DNA from: Liolophura sinensis
Taxonomy: Eukaryota > Mollusca > Polyplacophora > Chitonida > Chitonidae
DNA length: 64,000 bases
Assembly: GCF_032854445.1 (NCBI RefSeq)
Contig: NC_088295.1
Location: forward strand, 81,634,644 to 81,698,643
Reading direction: 5' to 3'
The position numbers and the translations under genes are program-made. Every line of letters begins with the position of its first letter. The first letter of the stretch is position 1. This document shows, in pieces, positions 55,601 to 64,000 of the stretch. Under the pieces are notes generated by a model that was not told the DNA's origin, ran no database searches, and was given only the letters and a program-made list of their open reading frames with translations.

Positions 55601-56907
55601 TGAAACTGTCAGCCATTTACTGTAATACCTGTCAAAGCTAGAAGCAGCTGACTCAACAAACTTGAGTTTATAGCTTACATGATTATTCAATAATTATAAG
55701 TCTTTCTGTCAGATTTTTTCCTACCAGTGACATCATTAACTGTATAATTCTTACACACAGACAACTACATTGTACTATCTTAAAATCTCTTACTACACGA
55801 TTTACATCCTTCTACTGTGAATTCTGAATGTTGTAAATGTGAAATGTTGTAAATGTGAATGTTGTAAATGTGAAATCATAATATGATGGTCGGGATTTTT
55901 TCAAAGCTACAATTCTGGGATATCGTCAAAGCTGATGATGACAGAGTTTAGAAAAAATCATAATTGCCCATGATTAATTAGCACCATAACTTGATTCTTT
56001 TTTTTTTTTTTTTAAATTTCACAGACAACTAAATGGCTTTTAATGCACACAGGCCTTAATTTATACTTTTCTGACAGTTATGTGAAGATATTGGATAAGG
56101 GTACAATAACTATTCTCTTAAAACAAACATCAACACAATAAACAGCCTGTTTACAGGTGAGTTCATGTACAGTTTATTTGACATGCACATAAGATAGATG
56201 GGTCAATTGTAAAATGTTCAGAAGCTACTCAAAGGGTATGTTAAACCTTGTCAATGGATTAAACTAAAACAATGTACCATATGACTGAACTATTGCATCT
56301 ATAAAATTACGTAAATTATAAATAAAATTTTATCACAGCTCTTCAAAAGTAAAACGAATAGATTGAGCCATAAAATAGTTTAAAAAATTAAGGAAAATGT
56401 TAAACCCACTAGTCATCCAAAACTAACATTACATTCAATATTTATAAAAGATCACAGGAAAGTGATAATGTGATTGTCTCCAATGTTTTAATTTTATTTA
56501 AATCTTAAAAATATGATTCCTTTATAATAGTGAAAAAGAATTCATATGGATTTATCAGACGTACAAGGCTTTTTGTGAGGTAAACATTTCATACCACTGA
56601 GTTACAGTACTGCCGGATCCTATCAATTCTATGCCCATGGTGCTCAGATGGTCCATGTATCATACGCTCACAATATGCTGACCCTGGTCGGACCCTTATC
56701 AAACACCCCGTCAACATAGGGTTGGCGTAGGGTAGGCCCACGGTCCGCCAACAGTCCGTGCGTGATGGTGCCATGGTCAGCATATCATTTTACGACATTC
56801 ATTCACTTGCTGGAGTTTGATGTGACGACTTCAGATGTACACTGTAGGCCTTGTATTATTTGTGCAACTTTTTCTATAAATTTTTAGAACTTACCGATTT
56901 TTAACAT
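40596..56907 (-). CDS. Unrecognised multi-exon gene, about 307-residue helical protein
   Basis: Exons on the minus strand, 5' to 3': 56895-56907 (tentative start), 53879-53905, 53514-53567, 52931-53004, 51284-51370, 49631-49795, 47062-47154, 46651-46755, 42284-42421, 41300-41392, 40596-40670. All phases agree, and they sum to 924 nt with one stop. Key stretches: RPYPFPGN, RHLFYAAWFIKILQALANK, TVFLFGLTLKEIVAALHRIY, DEFQYVVEQIVFHITEIM, KAGVFEMIMSGKRYPDGYFW, NPEEYGVHTGTLSSTGEGN, LKLLATVIMYLVRKVAV, DWAKEYVRKLRIAAV. The protein is mostly helical with short hydrophobic segments, none clearly a signal peptide. I do not recognise the family. That it is a real gene rests on ten phase-compatible exons with good splice sites. 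Two of its introns are filled by minisatellites derived from its own splice donors. Confidence 0.8.
41300..41392 (-). CDS. Unknown gene, exon 10
   Basis: Acceptor GGTTGTTTAG, donor GCTGAG|GTGAAA, phase 0-0, 31 codons (DTPQKLTEFLFTDKDIRNIL, then TKMKKTMDYAE). The frame stays open 13 codons past the donor, but that reading does not join the terminal exon. Confidence 0.78.
42284..42421 (-). CDS. Unknown gene, exon 9
   Basis: Acceptor TCACTCCTAG, donor CCCATG|GTAAGT, phase 0-0, 46 codons. It encodes ILLNPEEYGVHTGTLSSTGE and then LKLLATVIMYLVRKVAVNPG. Confidence 0.85.
42985..46650. repeat. 40-bp minisatellite, about 90 copies, copied from an exon end plus donor
   Basis: Plus-strand unit: ACTTACATGTACTGTTGACA, CCAAGCTACAGTGAGCAGAC. 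Read on the minus strand this is CTTGGTGTCAACA, then GTACAT, then GTAAGTGTCTGCTCACTGTA. The adjacent exon at 46651-46755 ends CTTGGTGTCAACA|GTAAGTGTCTGC, so the unit is the exon end and its donor with six added bases. Units alternate ACTTAC (GTAAGT) and ACTCAC (GTGAGT). A block of about 920 bp (23 units) recurs, for example GACACCAAACTACAGTAAGC at 44381 and 45301. It fills nearly the whole intron. Confidence 0.96.
46651..46755 (-). CDS. Unknown gene, exon 8
   Basis: Acceptor TTTGTTTACAAAAG, donor CAACA|GTAAGT, phase 0-0, 35 codons (DKLQFNESGRTVNVGDAEAY, then LLMTGIFFSRGLVST). Its 3' end is the parent sequence of the 40-bp array. Confidence 0.82.
47062..47154 (-). CDS. Unknown gene, exon 7
   Basis: Acceptor CTTTTGTAG, donor TGGAAG|GTTGAA, phase 0-0, 31 codons (PKTGVLGTHKKAGVFEMIMS, then GKRYPDGYFWK). 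An alternative donor 9 nt further on (GAAATG|GTATGT) is stronger and would add VEM in frame. Confidence 0.82.
47541..47700 (+). mobile_element. SINE-like fragment, third type
   Basis: It starts GGCTTGGTGGCTCACACGGT, an A-box-like tRNA start, and ends with ATTCTTGAGCCTTAAACACC and a short A-rich tail. It lies at the edge of the 60-bp array. Family assignment is weak. Confidence 0.5.
47701..49630. repeat. 60-bp minisatellite, about 32 copies, copied from an exon end plus donor
   Basis: On the minus strand the unit reads GTGGAACAGATTGATGTCCA, CATCACAGAAATCATG, then ATGAGTGCAATGTATACATG. The adjacent exon at 49631-49795 ends GTGGAGCAGATTGTCTTCCA, CATCACAGAAATCATG|GTGAGTGCAGT, so the array repeats the exon end and donor. 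Copies nearest the exon keep GTGAG; most distant copies have ATGAG. At 60 bp per unit the minus-strand frame stays open from 49783 to 47786 (665 codons). The plus-strand open frames through it are shadows. Confidence 0.96.
49631..49795 (-). CDS. Unknown gene, exon 6
   Basis: Acceptor CCCATTTGTAG, donor ATCATG|GTGAGT, phase 0-0, 55 codons (PEGALFPKIQGLISNNALDL and then, further on, DEFQYVVEQIVFHITEIM). Donor copies in the following array lie in the same frame, so a longer exon in steps of 20 residues is possible. Confidence 0.85.
50477..50995. repeat. 30/31-bp minisatellite, two unit types, about 17 copies
   Basis: Type 1: AACCAACATGTACCATAAAA plus CAACCTGTCAT (31 bp). Type 2: AACCAACATGTACCACAGGG plus ACAAAGCTAT (30 bp). 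They alternate in a semi-regular order within an intron of the unknown gene. The minus open frame at 50691-50993 is a by-product. Confidence 0.93.
51028..51256 (+). mobile_element. SINE, first family, with 10-bp target-site duplication
   Basis: Head with B-box-like GTAAGTTCAAGTCC, core GGGTTTCCCCCAGGCCCTGC, 3' region ATATTCTTGAGTACTGCGTA and AAATAAATAAATAAAT tail. AACCTATAAA occurs exactly at 51018-51027 and 51257-51266, a perfect duplication that shows retroposition. It lies about 18 bp downstream (in transcript sense) of the donor of unknown-gene exon 5, antisense to that gene. Confidence 0.92.
51284..51370 (-). CDS. Unknown gene, exon 5
   Basis: Acceptor TTACTGTTCCAG, donor CTGAAT|GTGAGC, phase 0-0, 29 codons (NKGTRPSTVFLFGLTLKEIV, then AALHRIYLN). 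Confidence 0.85.
51371..52930 (-). other. Intron of the unknown gene, no feature seen
   Basis: AT-rich; no array or mobile element recognised. Confidence 0.6.
52931..53004 (-). CDS. Unknown gene, exon 4
   Basis: Acceptor TTGATTTTTCAG, donor AATAAG|GTAGAA, phase 1 in, 0 out. It encodes HIRKLRHLFYAAWFIKILQA and then LANK. Confidence 0.78.
53514..53567 (-). CDS. Unknown gene, exon 3
   Basis: Acceptor TATCAATTCAG, donor GAAACA|GTGAGT, phase 1-1, 54 nt. It encodes QPKEVKRDQRPYPFPGN. Confidence 0.65.
53879..53905 (-). CDS. Unknown gene, exon 2 (27 nt)
   Basis: Acceptor CTACCTTTACAG, donor AAAAG|GTACAG, phase 1-1. It encodes KVARMKPK. It is very short; support is splice sites plus phase only. Confidence 0.5.
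54015..54180 (+). mobile_element. SINE-like element, fourth type
   Basis: It begins GGGGCGCTGGATAGAGCGGT, an A-box-like tRNA start, and ends GCGCACATTTTACTTACATA in a short CATA repeat. Structure suggests a tRNA-derived SINE; family unknown to me. Confidence 0.5.
54181..56584 (-). other. Inferred first intron of the unknown gene
   Basis: AT-rich. The minus open frame 54263-54790 (175 codons) has no acceptor/donor pair that would join neighbouring exons and a Cys/Ser-rich composition unlike the rest of the gene, so it is not called. Confidence 0.5.
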
Positions 56908-57540
56908 AACATGTGCACAGACGAGGCTGATATTTTGTGGAAGGTATTTATTTGGGCTGTTCGAAAGTAACAGCAAAAATTGGATTGGAACTGTGTTAAT
57001 GAATTTCTTTTACAGGTACCAAAAATCTACCGATGTGATTTTTACTTTCTTTGTTGTATTTTCATAGTTTATACATGGATAGGTAGAGGAATATTCTCAA
57101 AATATGTAAAACATTTTATAGCTTGTTTTATACCAACTTGAATCCCCTGTTCTCAAGGACAGTGGATTGGGGTTGGGTGGCGGGTGGGGGTGGGGCTGTC
57201 CAAAGCAGCAGGGGTCCCAAACTGTAAGCTATTAAAACTCGAATTTTGTGCAAAATCCATGTGTTAGTAAATATGCTGTGATCCACCACTGTGTTCATAA
57301 AAGACATCATGGTTTACAGGAAATCAGTCCGTATTCAGCGTTAAAACATTTGAAGATCATGAGCCAACAGCCTGCTGATGGTCCGCCGAGAGTCCGCATA
57401 CGATGGCCGGAGGATCGTGCCACGGTACGCGTATGAAAGTGCTTGGTTGGTGCCTCGTATGCTGACCATGGGCCGACCATCGCCATATCCTCCGGCCACA
57501 GTGGGTGTAGGGTTGATGGTTATGATCCTGCTGTACTTTA
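56585..57540. mobile_element. GC-richer segment with loosely inverted ends, possible transposon
   Basis: Two GC-richer blocks (56590-56790 and 57360-57540) share ATGCTGACCATGG in inverted orientation. Outer ends GTACTGCCGGATCCTATC and GATCCTGCTGTAC also resemble inverted repeats. Both blocks contain GGTCCGCC...AGTCCG. This could be an old DNA element; no transposase is visible. Confidence 0.35.
56895..56907 (-). CDS. Tentative first coding exon of the unknown gene
   Basis: ATGTTAAAAATCG|GTAAGT on the minus strand: a start codon, four codons (MLKI) and one base, then a near-perfect donor. Phase 1 out fits exon 2. No Kozak or promoter evidence, and a 13-nt match could be chance. Confidence 0.3.
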
Positions 57541-58166
57541 TACGTATGTTCTAAATCATCTACTTATGAAGCTTTTGAAAAAAATTAAATGAGTTTGAAA
57601 TTCATGTAAAAGACAAAGTTGCCTCAGAGGAAATCTCCTTTATGATTTTCTGAAATTCTTCCCTCTTTTCACATTAGTAGCACTGCAGTATCATACAAGA
57701 TGACAACTGGCTGGGAAAATTATGAAATTTCACAAAAAATGTTCACGCCTTAGTAAATGCAGGCTGAAGGTAATAATTTAATTCCCAGGAGGAAAAGTCC
57801 ACAAAGAAGATGCAGGTCAATAGGTACTCTGTGCTAATCAATTAGAAAAGTAGCCTTCCTGAGGAGACAGAATTCCTGAGTAGAATGACTTTGACAGATA
57901 AGTGTAGATTAGAGGTCATCTTTAACTCCATCCAAGCTTCGGGCCTTGCTCACTGTTCTGGGAGCCAACAATCCATACACAATCCACACATATGTATCAA
58001 ACATTTGTTATGTTACTGCAGTCTTCCTTCCTCTGGTGAAGATTTGAACTTTAATATCATCACGAATAGAAATCACTTTAGTGTTTTGGATGTGGCAATG
58101 GAAGTGGATAAGGCATGGATTATCTCCCTTGATCTGAGCCTTGAGTTATGTCCCTTGAACCGAGCA

Positions 58167-58231
58167 TCAGCCATATGGATGGTAAATGTCTCTGTCATCG
58201 TAAATGTTGTCCTGGTAATATGGATCTATCC
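58167..58231 (-). CDS. DUF4587 gene, terminal exon
   Basis: Acceptor ATATTTCAG, phase 1, encoding IDPYYQDNIYDDRDIYHPYG, then TGA. Confidence 0.78.
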
Positions 58232-61200
58232 CTGAAATATAGAAAAATGAAAACAGAAGTCAAAGAGCTGGAAGAAGTTCGTTTTATTGAATCAGAATAA
58301 TAGTACAATTGCTCTGCCTCTGGTATGAGATTCGTGCTTCAAGTCGTCTGCGGTATCAGTAGGCCTAACTGTGAAAAATTGGCACATGTACTTCATGCAT
58401 ATTGTATTATGAAAAGCTGGATAAAACCTGCTCAAGTATGCAGACCTTTACTATAAAGATGACAATAATTAAGATAAAGGTTTTTCCACTCCTGATATAT
58501 CACATACTACTTAATGTAACACATAACACTAAAACATACAATTTTATGTCCATTTTCTTCTTTTAGTGTAGTATTAATAGACCATTACTTTGAACTACAC
58601 ATTCACAAATCATGTTTTTATATTTGTTGAAGAACTGATGTACTTACCTGACACATTTCTGTCAGGGAAGTATCTTGATCGCCTGAAACAAACCCAAGGA
58701 AGTCATACAACTTAGATTTAAGGGAGACAACTATAAATGTTCAATAAATATTATTTCCATAATAAAAAAAATAGTATAATCTAGATGACAGTTAAATTTT
58801 ATGAAGACATTTCTTGGCCATGGATAACATTACCAAAAATTTAGCCAGTATAGAAATAAAATTGATTATAATTATGCTGAAACGTGAAACATACATTCAA
58901 GTTGTTTTCTTCACATAACACACTTCCACTCTGACCTCAGAGCACATGGGAAGGTCTGCCAGCAACCTGCTAATGTTTGTGGGTTTCCCCCAGGTAGTGC
59001 CTGGTTTCCTCCCACCTTAATTGTTAGTGGCAAAAAATCTATTCTTGAGTCGGTGTAAAGCACCAATCAAAGAAATAATAAATCAAAAGAACACAGCATA
59101 TTAATGTGATCTGCACACCAGCCCAAAATCAGTTTGAAGGGCAAAAAACAGCGTGGGAAAAAAAAAAAGAGAAACCAAGGTGGGAGAAAACAAAGTATCT
59201 GTAAAAGGCTAAAGGTAAAATTCCTTGACCTAATCAAGCTTACAATTAATGTCTAGTGAGCATATGATATGGGTGAAATATGTGTTTTTTTCAGGTAAGG
59301 ATTTTAAACTAACATGAAGCACAATAATTATCAACCAAAAGCTTACATGTCTATAGGGGGGAGGGTGTAGTGGTGTACAGGGGGTCGGTACAATAGCTGA
59401 GGTCGATAACTCGGGGGCAGGGAATAATGGTGGTGATGCACAGCGGGGGGACCCTTTTCATCTCTTTCACGTAGCTGAAAATTAGTAAATACCTTGTTAC
59501 AAGCTTTCAAAAATCAAACTTCAACTTTTAAAGTACATAAAGAAAGCCTATGCATGCGAATATTCCTCTAAAGACGAAGGTAAAATAGGATTTCTCCAAA
59601 GATACTGGACACATGTTACACGCTGTGGTGTGAAAAATTAATGGTATCAAATTTATTATATGGATTCCTTGCAAAAAAGTTTTCTTTACATTACTCTTTA
59701 AATGATGAAAATTTACATAATGTGAAGAATGAAGTAAATGCATTGCAAATGACTCTACAGTGCTAAGTGAATCAGTGTTTGTCATTTGTCATCTACCAGT
59801 CTGATATCTATAAAACTCACAGGCGCCACCTGCACCACAGGCTGGGATGCTTGCTGAGGGGGTGCTGGAGGGGCGGCTGCAGCTGGTGGGCCTGGCAGCT
59901 TGTTTCCTGGCAATGAACTCAACATCATCTGTTGCATCACCATCTGATGCATCTGCACATTCTGCATCATCATCATCTCAATAAAATCTGAATAAAGTTA
60001 ATATTGCAGCAGCTTAAAAGTCAGAGCCAGCACCATTACCTTTAATATACTTAACTAGTTTTTTCTAGGCATCAAGAACTGATGCCTTGTTTTAACGAGT
60101 TTTTAACAGCAGTTTTAATATACCAGTGCAACATTTCACCTGTCACAAATGTTAGCTTCTATTACATGAATCTGATATTTGGCCATACTTCAAGGCTAAG
60201 AAAATACCAAAATGAAGTATATAAAAAAATATAAGTATATAAAATAAAGACCTATAAATTCTGTCCTGGAAAATAGTTTGATTAAGTTTTTCACAATTTT
60301 TCCACCCCAGTTAAAAAAACATCGTATTCTATAGTGGTCTGAAGTGAGGGCATCATTCCATTTAAGAAACTGCCGATTTACAATTTACGTTACCCATGTA
60401 AGTATCTCAACCACAAATCATGTTGGAATGTAGCTAAATGGTAAGATGAGCCCACAATATGGCATGGCGTTAAACAACAAACAAATAAATAAATTGTCCC
60501 ATTTTGCAAGTCTTACCTCCCTTGCCCCAAGAACTACCTCCTTGATGAGGCTGAGGTGCCGGGGGCAACAGGCTGAGGGACGTATGGCTGTTGTATGATC
60601 ACAGGCTGGGGTGGGGGTGGAGGCGGAGGAAGGGGAGGGGCCTGCTGCACTGGTGGCAAGAAATATGCACGTGGGGATAGCTGGTGGTCTGGCACATATC
60701 TGTAGGGCATTTCGGGGACAATGACAACTGGGGGGTCTGAAACACATGCGAACATATGCATGATACATGTTACATATACATGCTATGTGTAAGTGAAACA
60801 ATCTCATCACTGGTTCCAAATTGTTCTGGTTTAAGCATAGGGTTGCCTGAAATATATTTCTTGTGAATCAGCCAGTCAAAGCAAAAGTGTTCCAAAAGTC
60901 AAGTAATGCATTTTCAATGCCACCTCACTGGAGCCTATTGCCTATGATACAATTAGACATGACACCTTAGTCAGTCATAGCTGATTTACATGGGCTGACA
61001 AAATTAAGTTTTGTCCCACATGCAGGGTGCCAATAAAAGGCAGAAGGATGATAGAAGTCTAGACTCCATGCTCAGACATTCATATAAAACACTTTAACTG
61101 CTTATCAGTACATTGTTCTGTGGCAGTTCTATGAATGCATGTGTTTAACAGGGTCATGTGGGAGATTACCAGGCTATGTCATATGAACAGTCACCAAGTA

Positions 61201-61658
61201 CACAAAATAAAACTGCACACCGCTTATACACATCTCTGCAGCTAAATCTTCTGTGGGATTAGACGAAGCATTTGGTTGGACAGGGAGGAAGACTTTATAT
61301 GTATATACTTTTTTTTCACCTAAAATTAGCATGTTTCATGTGAGACATTTTGTTTGATACTGACTGCTTTCTCCACCATAGAGGACCACTTAATACTTTT
61401 TTGGGGAAGTTTGATGAATTTCTTACCAGAAAAACCAAAACGCTGGCAACAAAAAGAATCCTTTTATTTACTTCTCAAAGTGCATTTTGACATACCAAAC
61501 TTTAGGTTAAACTCACTAAAAAACAGAATTTACCTGGCTGTTTAGAGAGGTCAGGGAGTGACCTGCGTGAAGGTGGGGGTCGTGGGGATGAGGAGCGGCG
61601 GCGTCCTGCACTCTGGGGTCGAGGTCCGTAACAGCTGATCACGTTCTGACTGTTCTCT
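58167..61658 (-). CDS. DUF4587 proline-rich protein, C21orf58/PRR29-like (5' partial, apparent frameshift)
   Basis: Exons on the minus strand, 5' to 3': 61534-61658, 60517-60736, 59821-59987, 59347-59474, 58648-58682, 58167-58231. Recognition rests on DFIEMMMMQNVQMHQ (compare DLLELMMLQNAQMHQ in PRR29) followed in the next exon by DEKGPPAVHHHYSLPP (compare EKGPLVFHHHYL). Order: a basic SR-rich start, a P/Q-rich stretch with eight successive prolines, the Met/Gln helix, the HHHY motif and an acidic-tyrosine end IYDDRDIYHPYG. The family has no established biochemical role. All phases agree except at the second exon, which is one base too long to join the third. The gene starts beyond the right edge of this set of exons. 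Confidence 0.82.
58648..58682 (-). CDS. DUF4587 gene, 35-nt exon
   Basis: Acceptor TTTGTTTCAG, donor GTCAG|GTAAGT, phase 2 in, 1 out. It encodes RSRYFPDRNVS. Confidence 0.75.
58945..59090 (+). mobile_element. SINE, first family, 5'-truncated
   Basis: GGGAAGGTCTGCCAGCAACC, GTGGGTTTCCCCCAGG and ATTCTTGAGTCGGTGTAAAG with an A-rich tail, inside an intron of the DUF4587 gene and antisense to it. Confidence 0.82.
59347..59474 (-). CDS. DUF4587 gene, HHHY exon
   Basis: Acceptor CTAATTTTCAG, donor GACAT|GTAAGC, phase 0 in, 2 out. LRERDEKGPPAVHHHYSLPP is the second conserved block of the family; the rest is Pro/Tyr-rich. Confidence 0.85.
59821..59987 (-). CDS. DUF4587 gene, Met/Gln helix exon
   Basis: Acceptor CTTTATTCAG, donor GCGCCT|GTGAGT, phase 1 in, 0 out. 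FIEMMMMQNVQMHQMVMQQM forms the family's signature helix; a Pro/Ala-rich stretch follows. Confidence 0.88.
60424..60498 (+). mobile_element. SINE tail fragment
   Basis: ATGGCATGGCGTTAAACAAC followed by AAACAAATAAATAAAT, a tail type common in tRNA-derived SINEs. Only the 3' end is present, about 20 bp from the DUF4587 exon donor. Confidence 0.6.
60517..60736 (-). pseudogene. DUF4587 gene, proline-rich exon with 1-nt frameshift
   Basis: Acceptor TGTGTTTCAG, phase 1. It reads PPVVIVPEMPYRYVPDHQLS and later QPVIIQQPYVPQPVAPG, then meets an in-frame TAG before the strong donor GGGAG|GTAAGA. At the run of five G at 60561-60565 (C on the coding strand), one base fewer would bring the frame to a hydrophilic tail and give the phase the next exon needs. 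A weaker donor at 60538 avoids the stop but leaves the wrong phase. It may be an assembly error or a real lesion. Confidence 0.7.
61534..61658 (-). CDS. DUF4587 gene, SR-rich exon
   Basis: Acceptor GATCTCTTCACAG, donor GCCAG|GTAAAT, phase 2 in, 1 out. It encodes CYGPRPQSAGRRRSSSPRPP and then SRRSLPDLSKQP. The second open frame through the exon does not meet the phase of the next exon. Confidence 0.75.
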
Positions 61659-61675
61659 CTGTGAAGAGATCAACT

Positions 61676-64000
61676 GATACATGTGTATCACATCAACATG
61701 TGGAAACATTCCCTCAGTGAAGAGAACAAGAGACACACGTGCAACACATCAACATGTGGAAACATTCCCTCAGTGAAGGGAACAAGAGATTCATGTGCAA
61801 CACATCAACATGTGGAAACATTCCCTCAGTGAAGAGAACAAGAGACACACGTGCAACACATCAACATGTGGAAACATTCCCTCAGTGAAGAGAACAAGAG
61901 ATTCACAGTAACACATCAACATGTGGAAACATTCCCTCAGTGAAGGGAACAAGAGATTCATGTGGCAACACATCAACATGTGGAAAACATTCCCTCAGTG
62001 AAGAGAACAAGAGACACATGTGCAACACATCAACATGTGGAAACATTCTCTCAGTGAAGAGAACAACATCAACATGTGGAACACATCAACATGTGGAAAC
62101 ATTCCCTCAGTGAAGAGAATAAGACATACATGTGCAACACATCAACATGTGGAAACATTCCCTCAGTGAAGAGAACAACATCAACATGTGGAACACATCA
62201 ACATGTGGAAACATTCCTCAGTGAAGAGAATAAGACATACATGTGCAACACATCAACATGTGGAAACATTCCCTCAGTGAAGAGAACAAGAGACAGCACG
62301 TGCAAAACATCAACATGTGGAAACATTCCTCAGTGAAAAGAACAAGGGACACATGTGTAACACATCAACATGTGGAAACATTCCCTCAGTGAAAAGAACA
62401 AGGGACATTGACACATGTGTAACACATCAACATGTAGGAAACATTCCCTCTGTGAAGAGAACAAGAGATTCATGTGCAACACATCAACATGTGGAAACAT
62501 TCCCTCAGTGAAGAGAACAAGAGATTCACATGTAACACATCAACATGTGGAAACATTCCCTCAGTGAAAAGAACAAGGGACACACGTGCAACACATCAAC
62601 ATGTGGAAACATTCCTCACTGAAGAGAAAGAAGAGAGTACATATGCAACACATCAACATGTGGAAAACATTCCCTCAATGAAAAGAACAAGAGATTCATG
62701 TGCAACACATCAAAATGTGGAAACATTCCCTCAGTGAAGAGAACAAGAAATACATGTGCAATACATCAACATGTGAAAACATTCCCTCAGTGAGAGAACA
62801 AGAGACACATGCAACACATCAACATGTGGAAACATTCCCTCACTGAAGAGAAGAAGAGATACATATGCAACACATCAACATGTGGAAACATTCCCTCAAT
62901 GAAAAGAACAGAGATTCACGTGCAACACATCAAAATGTGGAAACATTCCCTCAGTGAAGAGAACAAGAAATACATGTGCAATACATCAACATGTGAAAAC
63001 ATTCCCTCAGTGAAGAGAACAAGAGACACATGCAACACATCAACATGTGGAAACATTCCCTCAGTGAAGAGAACAAGACATACATGTGCAACACATCAAC
63101 ATGTGGAAACATTCCCTCAGTGAAGAGAACAAGAGACACATGCAACACATCAACATGTGGAAACATTCCCTCAGTGAAGAGAACAAGAGACACACGTGCA
63201 ACACATCAACATGTGGAAACATTCCCTCAGTGAAGGGAACAAGAGATTCATGTGCAACACATCAACATGTGGAAACATTCCCTCAGTGAAGAGAACAAGA
63301 GACACACGTGCAACACATCAACATGTGGAAACATTCCCTCAGTGAAGAGAACAAGAGACACACGTGCAACACATCAACATGTGGAAACATTCCCTCAGTG
63401 AAGGGAACAAGAGATTCATGTGCAACACATCAACATGTGGAAACATTCCCTCAGTGAAGAGAACAAGAGACACACGTGCAACACATCAACATGTGGAAAC
63501 ATTCCCTCAGTGAAGAGAACAAGAGATTCACATGTAACACATCAACATGTGGAAACATTCCCTCAGTGAAGAGAACAAGAGATTCATGTGCAACACATCA
63601 ACATGTGGAAACATTCCCTCAGTGAAGAGAACAAGAGACACATGTGCAACACATCAACATGTGGAAACATTCCCTCAGTGAAGAGAACAACATCAACATG
63701 TGGAACACATCAACATGTGGAAACATTCCCTCAGTGAAGAGAATAAGACATACATGTGCAACACATCAACATGTGGAAACATTCCCTCAGTGAAGAGAAC
63801 AACATCAACATGTGGAACACATCAACATGTGGAAACATTCCCTCAGTGAAGAGAATAAGACATACATGTGCAACACATCAACATGTGGAAACATTCCCTC
63901 AGTGAAGAGAACAAGAGACACACGTGCAAAACATCAACATGTGGAAACATTCCCTCAGTGAAAAGAACAAGGGACACATGTGTAACACATCAACATGTGG
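61676..64000. repeat. 56-bp minisatellite, about 41 copies, runs off the window
   Basis: Unit ACACATCAACATGTGGAAAC, ATTCCCTCAGTGAAGAGAAC, AAGAGACACACGTGCA, with a 36-bp short variant. On the left it merges with the acceptor of the DUF4587 exon: TGAAGAGATCAACTGATACA next to the exon resembles TGAAGAGAACAAGAGATACA in the units. On the minus strand each unit carries TTCTCTTCACTGAG, like the true acceptor CTCTTCACAG. Confidence 0.95.

Noticed and set aside
56589-56783. 64-codon minus open frame in the GC-richer block
   Set aside because: GC-driven open frame inside a probable repeat element, no protein-like pattern.
60005-60045. Possible small exon KKLVKYIK before the Met/Gln helix exon
   Set aside because: It would need a phase-0 donor in the preceding exon, which is not available in the frame that encodes the proline-rich protein.
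61791-63289. Many short open frames in the 56-bp array
   Set aside because: Repeat by-products on both strands.

Overview
This is a eukaryotic nuclear genomic window, most likely from a marine mollusc or a close lophotrochozoan. The support is AT-rich introns with GT-AG splice sites, many short exons, tRNA-derived SINEs of a type I associate with molluscs, a short palindromic MITE, and many minisatellites rich in ACATGT. The species call is inference; nothing looks prokaryotic or viral.

Layout. (1) From 6171 to 35376 on the + strand lie 20 exons of a TANC gene (a scaffold with a STAND-type P-loop ATPase, ankyrin repeats and TPRs; TANC1/TANC2 in vertebrates, related to fly rolling pebbles). 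All splice phases agree from the first exon to the stop, giving 1388 residues in the window. The 5' end of the gene lies upstream of the recognised exons. A 3' UTR of about 2.6 kb follows. (2) From 40596 to 56907 on the - strand is a gene of about 11 exons for a mainly helical protein of about 307 residues that I do not recognise. Its last ten exons are phase-consistent; the 13-nt first coding exon is tentative. (3) From 58167 to 61658 on the - strand are the last six exons of a DUF4587-type proline-rich gene (C21orf58/PRR29-like), with an apparent 1-nt frameshift in a homopolymer run. TANC and gene 2 converge tail to tail; genes 2 and 3 are tandem neighbours.

The most unusual aspect is the tandem repeats, which fill roughly 16 kb. 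At least three large arrays (26.9-28.4, 43.0-46.7 and 47.7-49.7 kb) have a unit homologous to the very end of the adjacent exon plus its 5' splice site. A fourth (61.7-64.0 kb) begins at a 3' splice site. Two of the units are multiples of three (51 and 60 bp), so repeated donors could in principle extend an exon in frame. Other arrays (61 bp x about 64; 84 bp x about 10; 25, 27, 30/31 bp) lie inside introns or upstream of the first recognised exon.

The three genes show no evident functional link. TANC is a cortical/postsynaptic scaffold, the DUF4587 protein has no defined biochemical role, and gene 2 is unknown.
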